Source of the DNA: an uncultured Lachnospiraceae bacterium | Lineage (GTDB): Bacteria; Bacillota; Clostridia; Lachnospirales; Lachnospiraceae | Direction of reading: 5' to 3' | Assembly (NCBI GenBank): GCA_902489645.1 | Contig: CABUAW010000025.1 | Span: 1 to 35,165 of the forward strand | DNA: 35,165 nucleotides | In this document: positions 32,655 to 35,165 of the stretch, piece by piece | How positions within the stretch are numbered: the stretch's first letter is position 1 | Layout of the letters: every line of letters starts with the position of its first letter | Made by a program: the position numbers and the translations under genes | The notes under the pieces: model-generated | Told to the model about the DNA's origin: nothing | Seen by the model: the letters and a program-made list of their open reading frames with translations, nothing else | Database searches by the model: none

Positions 32655-33338
32655 GTGATTGTTTTAGATAACGTTTGCAAAACTTATAGCACAGGTGTGT
32701 CTGCTTTAAATGGTGTTAACCTTAGAATTCGTAAAGGTGAATTTGTGTTTATCGTGGGAAGCAGCGGTTCGGGTAAAACAACACTGTTTAAATTGTTATT
32801 AAAAGAGCTGGAACCAACTTCCGGTAAAATTTATCTCAACAGTCAGAATATCGGGCGTCTTCGCCGGAGGAAGATTCCGAAGATGCGCCGCGGCATTGGG
32901 GTTGTGTTTCAGGATTTCCGTCTGTTAAAAGACCGGAATGTCTATGAAAATATTGCTTTTGCTCAGCGGGTTGTGGGAAAACCGGCCCGGGTCATCAAAG
33001 AAACGGTGCCTCAGATGTTGTCATTGGTCGGACTGGCGGATAAGGCGGAGTCTTTACCGAGTGAATTGTCCGGTGGTGAACAGCAGCGGGTTTCTTTGGC
33101 CAGAGCGCTGGTCAATAATCCTCCGATTCTTCTGGCGGATGAGCCGACGGGAAATCTGGACCCGGCGAATGCCTGGGAGATTATGAAACTTCTTGAAGAT
33201 ATTAATAAACGAGGAACCACGGTAGTCGTTGTCACCCATAATCGGGATATTGTTGAGCGTATGCAGAAAAGGGTTATTACGATAGACAAAGGTGTGGTTA
33301 TCAGCGATGAAAAAGGTGGAATAACAAATGATTGGTAG
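32655..33338 (+). CDS. ftsE: Cell division ATP-binding protein FtsE
   Basis: A 227-residue ABC ATPase with Walker A GSSGSGKT (35-42), LSGGEQQRVSLARAL, Walker B ILLADEPTGNLD and the H-loop VTHN. It partners FtsX in the membrane to drive cell-wall hydrolases at division. It starts at GTG 32655 with AAAGGAGG 7 bases upstream. It overlaps ftsX by 11 bases. The short conserved FtsE pattern (IVLDNVCKTYSTGVSALNGV at the start, FQDFRLLKDRNVYENIAFA) separates it from general ABC importers. Confidence 0.95.
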   Translation: MIVLDNVCKTYSTGVSALNGVNLRIRKGEFVFIVGSSGSGKTTLFKLLLKELEPTSGKIYLNSQNIGRLRRRKIPKMRRGIGVVFQDFRLLKDRNVYENIAFAQRVVGKPARVIKETVPQMLSLVGLADKAESLPSELSGGEQQRVSLARALVNNPPILLADEPTGNLDPANAWEIMKLLEDINKRGTTVVVVTHNRDIVERMQKRVITIDKGVVISDEKGGITNDW

Positions 33339-34236
33339 AATGTTTTACGCAATCCGGCAGGGCTTTAAAAACATTGGCCGTAACCGGTTGTTTTCCCTGG
33401 CGTCTGTTGGAACAATCACCGCGTGTTTGTTTATGTTTGGTATTTTTTACTGTATTGTAGCCAATTTCCAGTACATGGTACATGCGGCGGAGAGTAATGT
33501 GGGCGTCACTGTTTTTTTTGAGGCGACGACGACGGAAGAGCAGATGCTGGAAGTTCAGCGGCTGATTGACGTGCTGGAAGAGGTCAGCTCGACGACCTAT
33601 ATTTCTGCGGAGCAGGCCTGGGAGAATTTCAAACAGGATTATTTCCCGGACGGCGATGAAGGAATTCTGGCCGGACTGGACCAGGATAACCCGCTGGTGG
33701 ACTGCGCCAGCGTTCAGGTCTATCTGGCGGATACGTCCAGACAGTCGGAATTGATATCCTATATTCAGGGGCTGGACGGCGTTTCCGAAGTGAATGCTTC
33801 CGATATTATTGCAGATAGCTTTACGGATTTCAGTCGTCTGATTGGATATGTATCTATCGGTATTATTTTGATTTTGGTATTTGTAGCGATTTTCCTGATT
33901 AGCAATACGGTTATGATTGGTATTACCGTGCGTAAAGAGGAAATTGCAATTATGAAATACATTGGTGCGACGGACCTTTTTGTCCGTGGACCGTTTCTTG
34001 TTGAAGGTATGACGATTGGCTTGATTGGCTCCGTAATTCCTGTGGCTGTTTTGCGGCTGCTTTATCCGATGGTTGTAAACTTCGTTTTGGAACACTTCTC
34101 AATATTAAACAAAATACTTACATTTATGGACGTAAATGACGTATTTAATATCCTGATTCCGATATCTCTTGTTATCGGACTGGGTATTGGTTTTATCGGA
34201 AGTTATTTAACTTTGAGAAAACATGTCAGAGTATAG
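33328..34236 (+). CDS. ftsX: Cell division membrane protein FtsX
   Basis: A 302-residue protein with one N-terminal helix (~20-45), a large extracytoplasmic domain (~50-165, acidic), and three helices near 170-300, the standard FtsX topology of four membrane segments. The start RQGFKNIGRNRLFSLASVGT is characteristic. FtsX passes the conformational change of FtsE to a periplasmic or extracytoplasmic murein hydrolase, and the next gene encodes a likely partner. The RBS AGGTGG precedes the ATG at 33328. It overlaps ftsE, so the two are translationally coupled. Confidence 0.94.
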   Translation: MIGRMFYAIRQGFKNIGRNRLFSLASVGTITACLFMFGIFYCIVANFQYMVHAAESNVGVTVFFEATTTEEQMLEVQRLIDVLEEVSSTTYISAEQAWENFKQDYFPDGDEGILAGLDQDNPLVDCASVQVYLADTSRQSELISYIQGLDGVSEVNASDIIADSFTDFSRLIGYVSIGIILILVFVAIFLISNTVMIGITVRKEEIAIMKYIGATDLFVRGPFLVEGMTIGLIGSVIPVAVLRLLYPMVVNFVLEHFSILNKILTFMDVNDVFNILIPISLVIGLGIGFIGSYLTLRKHVRV

Positions 34237-34251
34237 GAAGGGAGAAAAGAT

Positions 34252-35165
34252 ATGAAACGTTTACATACAAGGCTGCTCAGTGTTCTGATGGCCTTTGTAA
34301 TGGCTTTTTCATTCAGTTTGACAGCCCTGGCTGCGGATGAGAATGATAAGGAAGAAAAGGAACAGCAGATTGAAGCGTTGGAGCAGGAAAAGGAGGCCCA
34401 GAATCAGGCGCTGGATTCCATGCAGACGGATAAGGCCAACACGGAGGCCGAAATTGCTTCACTGGACGAGCAGTTGACCACCGTTCAGGGACAGATTGAC
34501 ACGACCAATGCGGAACTGGAACAGACCGAAGCGGCATTGGAACAGACCAAAAAGGATTTGGTGGCGGCCCGTGAAAAAGAACAGAAGCAGTATGAAACTT
34601 TAAAGCTCCGTATTAAGGTTATGTATAAAAAGGGAGAGACCGGATATCTGGAAATTCTCCTGGCGGCGGAGGATATTACTTCGCTGTTAAACAGTACCGA
34701 ATACATTTCAAAGATTTCCGATTATGACAGTAACCTGCTGCAGAGTCTCCAGGAGACGCGAACTCAGATAGAAACTCTGGAAAAACAGCAGGAAGAAGAA
34801 GTGGCGCGGATTACACAGTTAAAAGAAGAACTGGAAGCCCAGGAAACAGAGCTTCAGGGAATTCTTGATGAAAAGGCCGCTTATATCCAGTCTTTGAATG
34901 AATCCATTGAATATACGGAAGAGTATATCCAGGAACTGGAAGAAAATATTTCCATGGAGCAGCAGGCTCTGGCAGAAATTGAAGCTGAGATTCGTGCAGC
35001 AGCGGCCGCGGCCGCAGCCGAAGCCGCAGCAGCGGCTGCAGCCCAGGAGGCTGCCGCAGCTTCCGGCGGCGGCGACGGGGAATACGTGACCGATGTGTCG
35101 AATGCCTATAAGCCATCCTATGGCGGCGGTTGGGTATGGCCAAGTGACACGACCTTGCTGACAGA
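34252..35165 (+). CDS. PcsB/EnvC-like murein hydrolase activator, 3' end outside window
   Basis: The open frame from ATG 34252 (AGGAAGGGAG upstream) reaches the window end without a stop (304 codons). A signal peptide spans residues 1-~28 (LMAFVMAFSFSLTALAAD). Two long acidic coiled coils follow (~30-125 and ~155-247; ALEQEKEAQNQALDSM, TRTQIETLEKQQEEE), with MYKKGETGYLEILLAAEDI between them. An Ala-rich linker is at 249-270. The last residues (WVWPSDTTLLT) look like the entry to an M23/LytM peptidase domain. This layout is that of the FtsEX-activated hydrolases PcsB and CwlO. The peptidase itself is not visible, so activity is inferred from context. Confidence 0.85.
   Translation, partial: MKRLHTRLLSVLMAFVMAFSFSLTALAADENDKEEKEQQIEALEQEKEAQNQALDSMQTDKANTEAEIASLDEQLTTVQGQIDTTNAELEQTEAALEQTKKDLVAAREKEQKQYETLKLRIKVMYKKGETGYLEILLAAEDITSLLNSTEYISKISDYDSNLLQSLQETRTQIETLEKQQEEEVARITQLKEELEAQETELQGILDEKAAYIQSLNESIEYTEEYIQELEENISMEQQALAEIEAEIRAAAAAAAAEAAAAAAAQEAAAASGGGDGEYVTDVSNAYKPSYGGGWVWPSDTTLLT

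Noticed and set aside
34990..35062. Possible frameshift or assembly error in the GC-rich Ala codon run
   Set aside because: The reading frame continues cleanly through it into the WVWPSD segment expected at the entry to an M23 domain, and Ala-rich linkers are usual in this protein class.
34811..35143. Arg/Pro-rich minus-strand frame opposite the PcsB-like gene
   Set aside because: Its composition is the mirror of the Ala-rich and Glu-rich codons of the real gene; no start signals were found.

Overview
The window looks like a chromosomal segment of a Clostridia-class Firmicute, most likely a Lachnospiraceae member. This is inferred from strong AGGAGG-type ribosome binding sites, ATGA-overlapped operons, ECF transporters of the MptD and ThiW types, an ftsEX operon preceded by a PucR/CdaR-type regulator, and a translation-factor GTPase fused to a Rae1-like nuclease. 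No rRNA, tRNA, CRISPR array, intact transposase or integrase was seen.

Positions 1-11340 are accessory in character. The window opens on the tail of an ECF-type ATPase and a nine-codon stub of the next gene. An AraC regulator follows, divergent from a five-gene operon (ECF S component, ECF T component, double ATPase, two half-size ABC transporters) that resembles siderophore or metal-chelate uptake loci. Next comes a zone of gene decay: a sigma-factor-like relic of the kind carried by integrative elements, a truncated second radical SAM gene, an intact radical SAM gene divergent from an HxlR regulator, then remnants of an unknown protein, a Phd/YefM-type antitoxin, a DUF1016/YhcG nuclease and a DNA-binding HATPase_c_4 regulator. 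This reads as the eroded remains of one or more integrated elements.

Positions 11341-21721 are compact and core-like. They hold a Tet(M)-like GTPase with a C-terminal Rae1/YacP-type (NYN) endonuclease domain behind a large inverted repeat, DUF1294, a Cof-type HAD phosphatase, azlCD, an 83-residue unknown protein, a terminator directly in front of a MATE efflux pump fused to a cytidylate-kinase-like domain, and a corA-thiW-thiM group.

Positions 21799-31225 carry a sodium:amino acid symporter, a flavoprotein reductase, a self-regulated MerR/TipA-type regulator, a D-2-hydroxyacid dehydrogenase, a MarR regulator with an unusual Cys cluster driving a heterodimeric multidrug ABC exporter, and an SDR oxidoreductase. 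Positions 31523-35165 hold the PucR-type regulator, ftsE, ftsX and the start of a PcsB/EnvC-like murein hydrolase (cut by the window end), which together form a cell-wall division module.

The strongest candidate for an under-described system is the GTPase-nuclease fusion at 11414-14107, which joins an EF-G-like ribosome-binding machine to an A-site mRNA endonuclease fold. The MATE-kinase fusion at 17023-18993 is a second unusual architecture.
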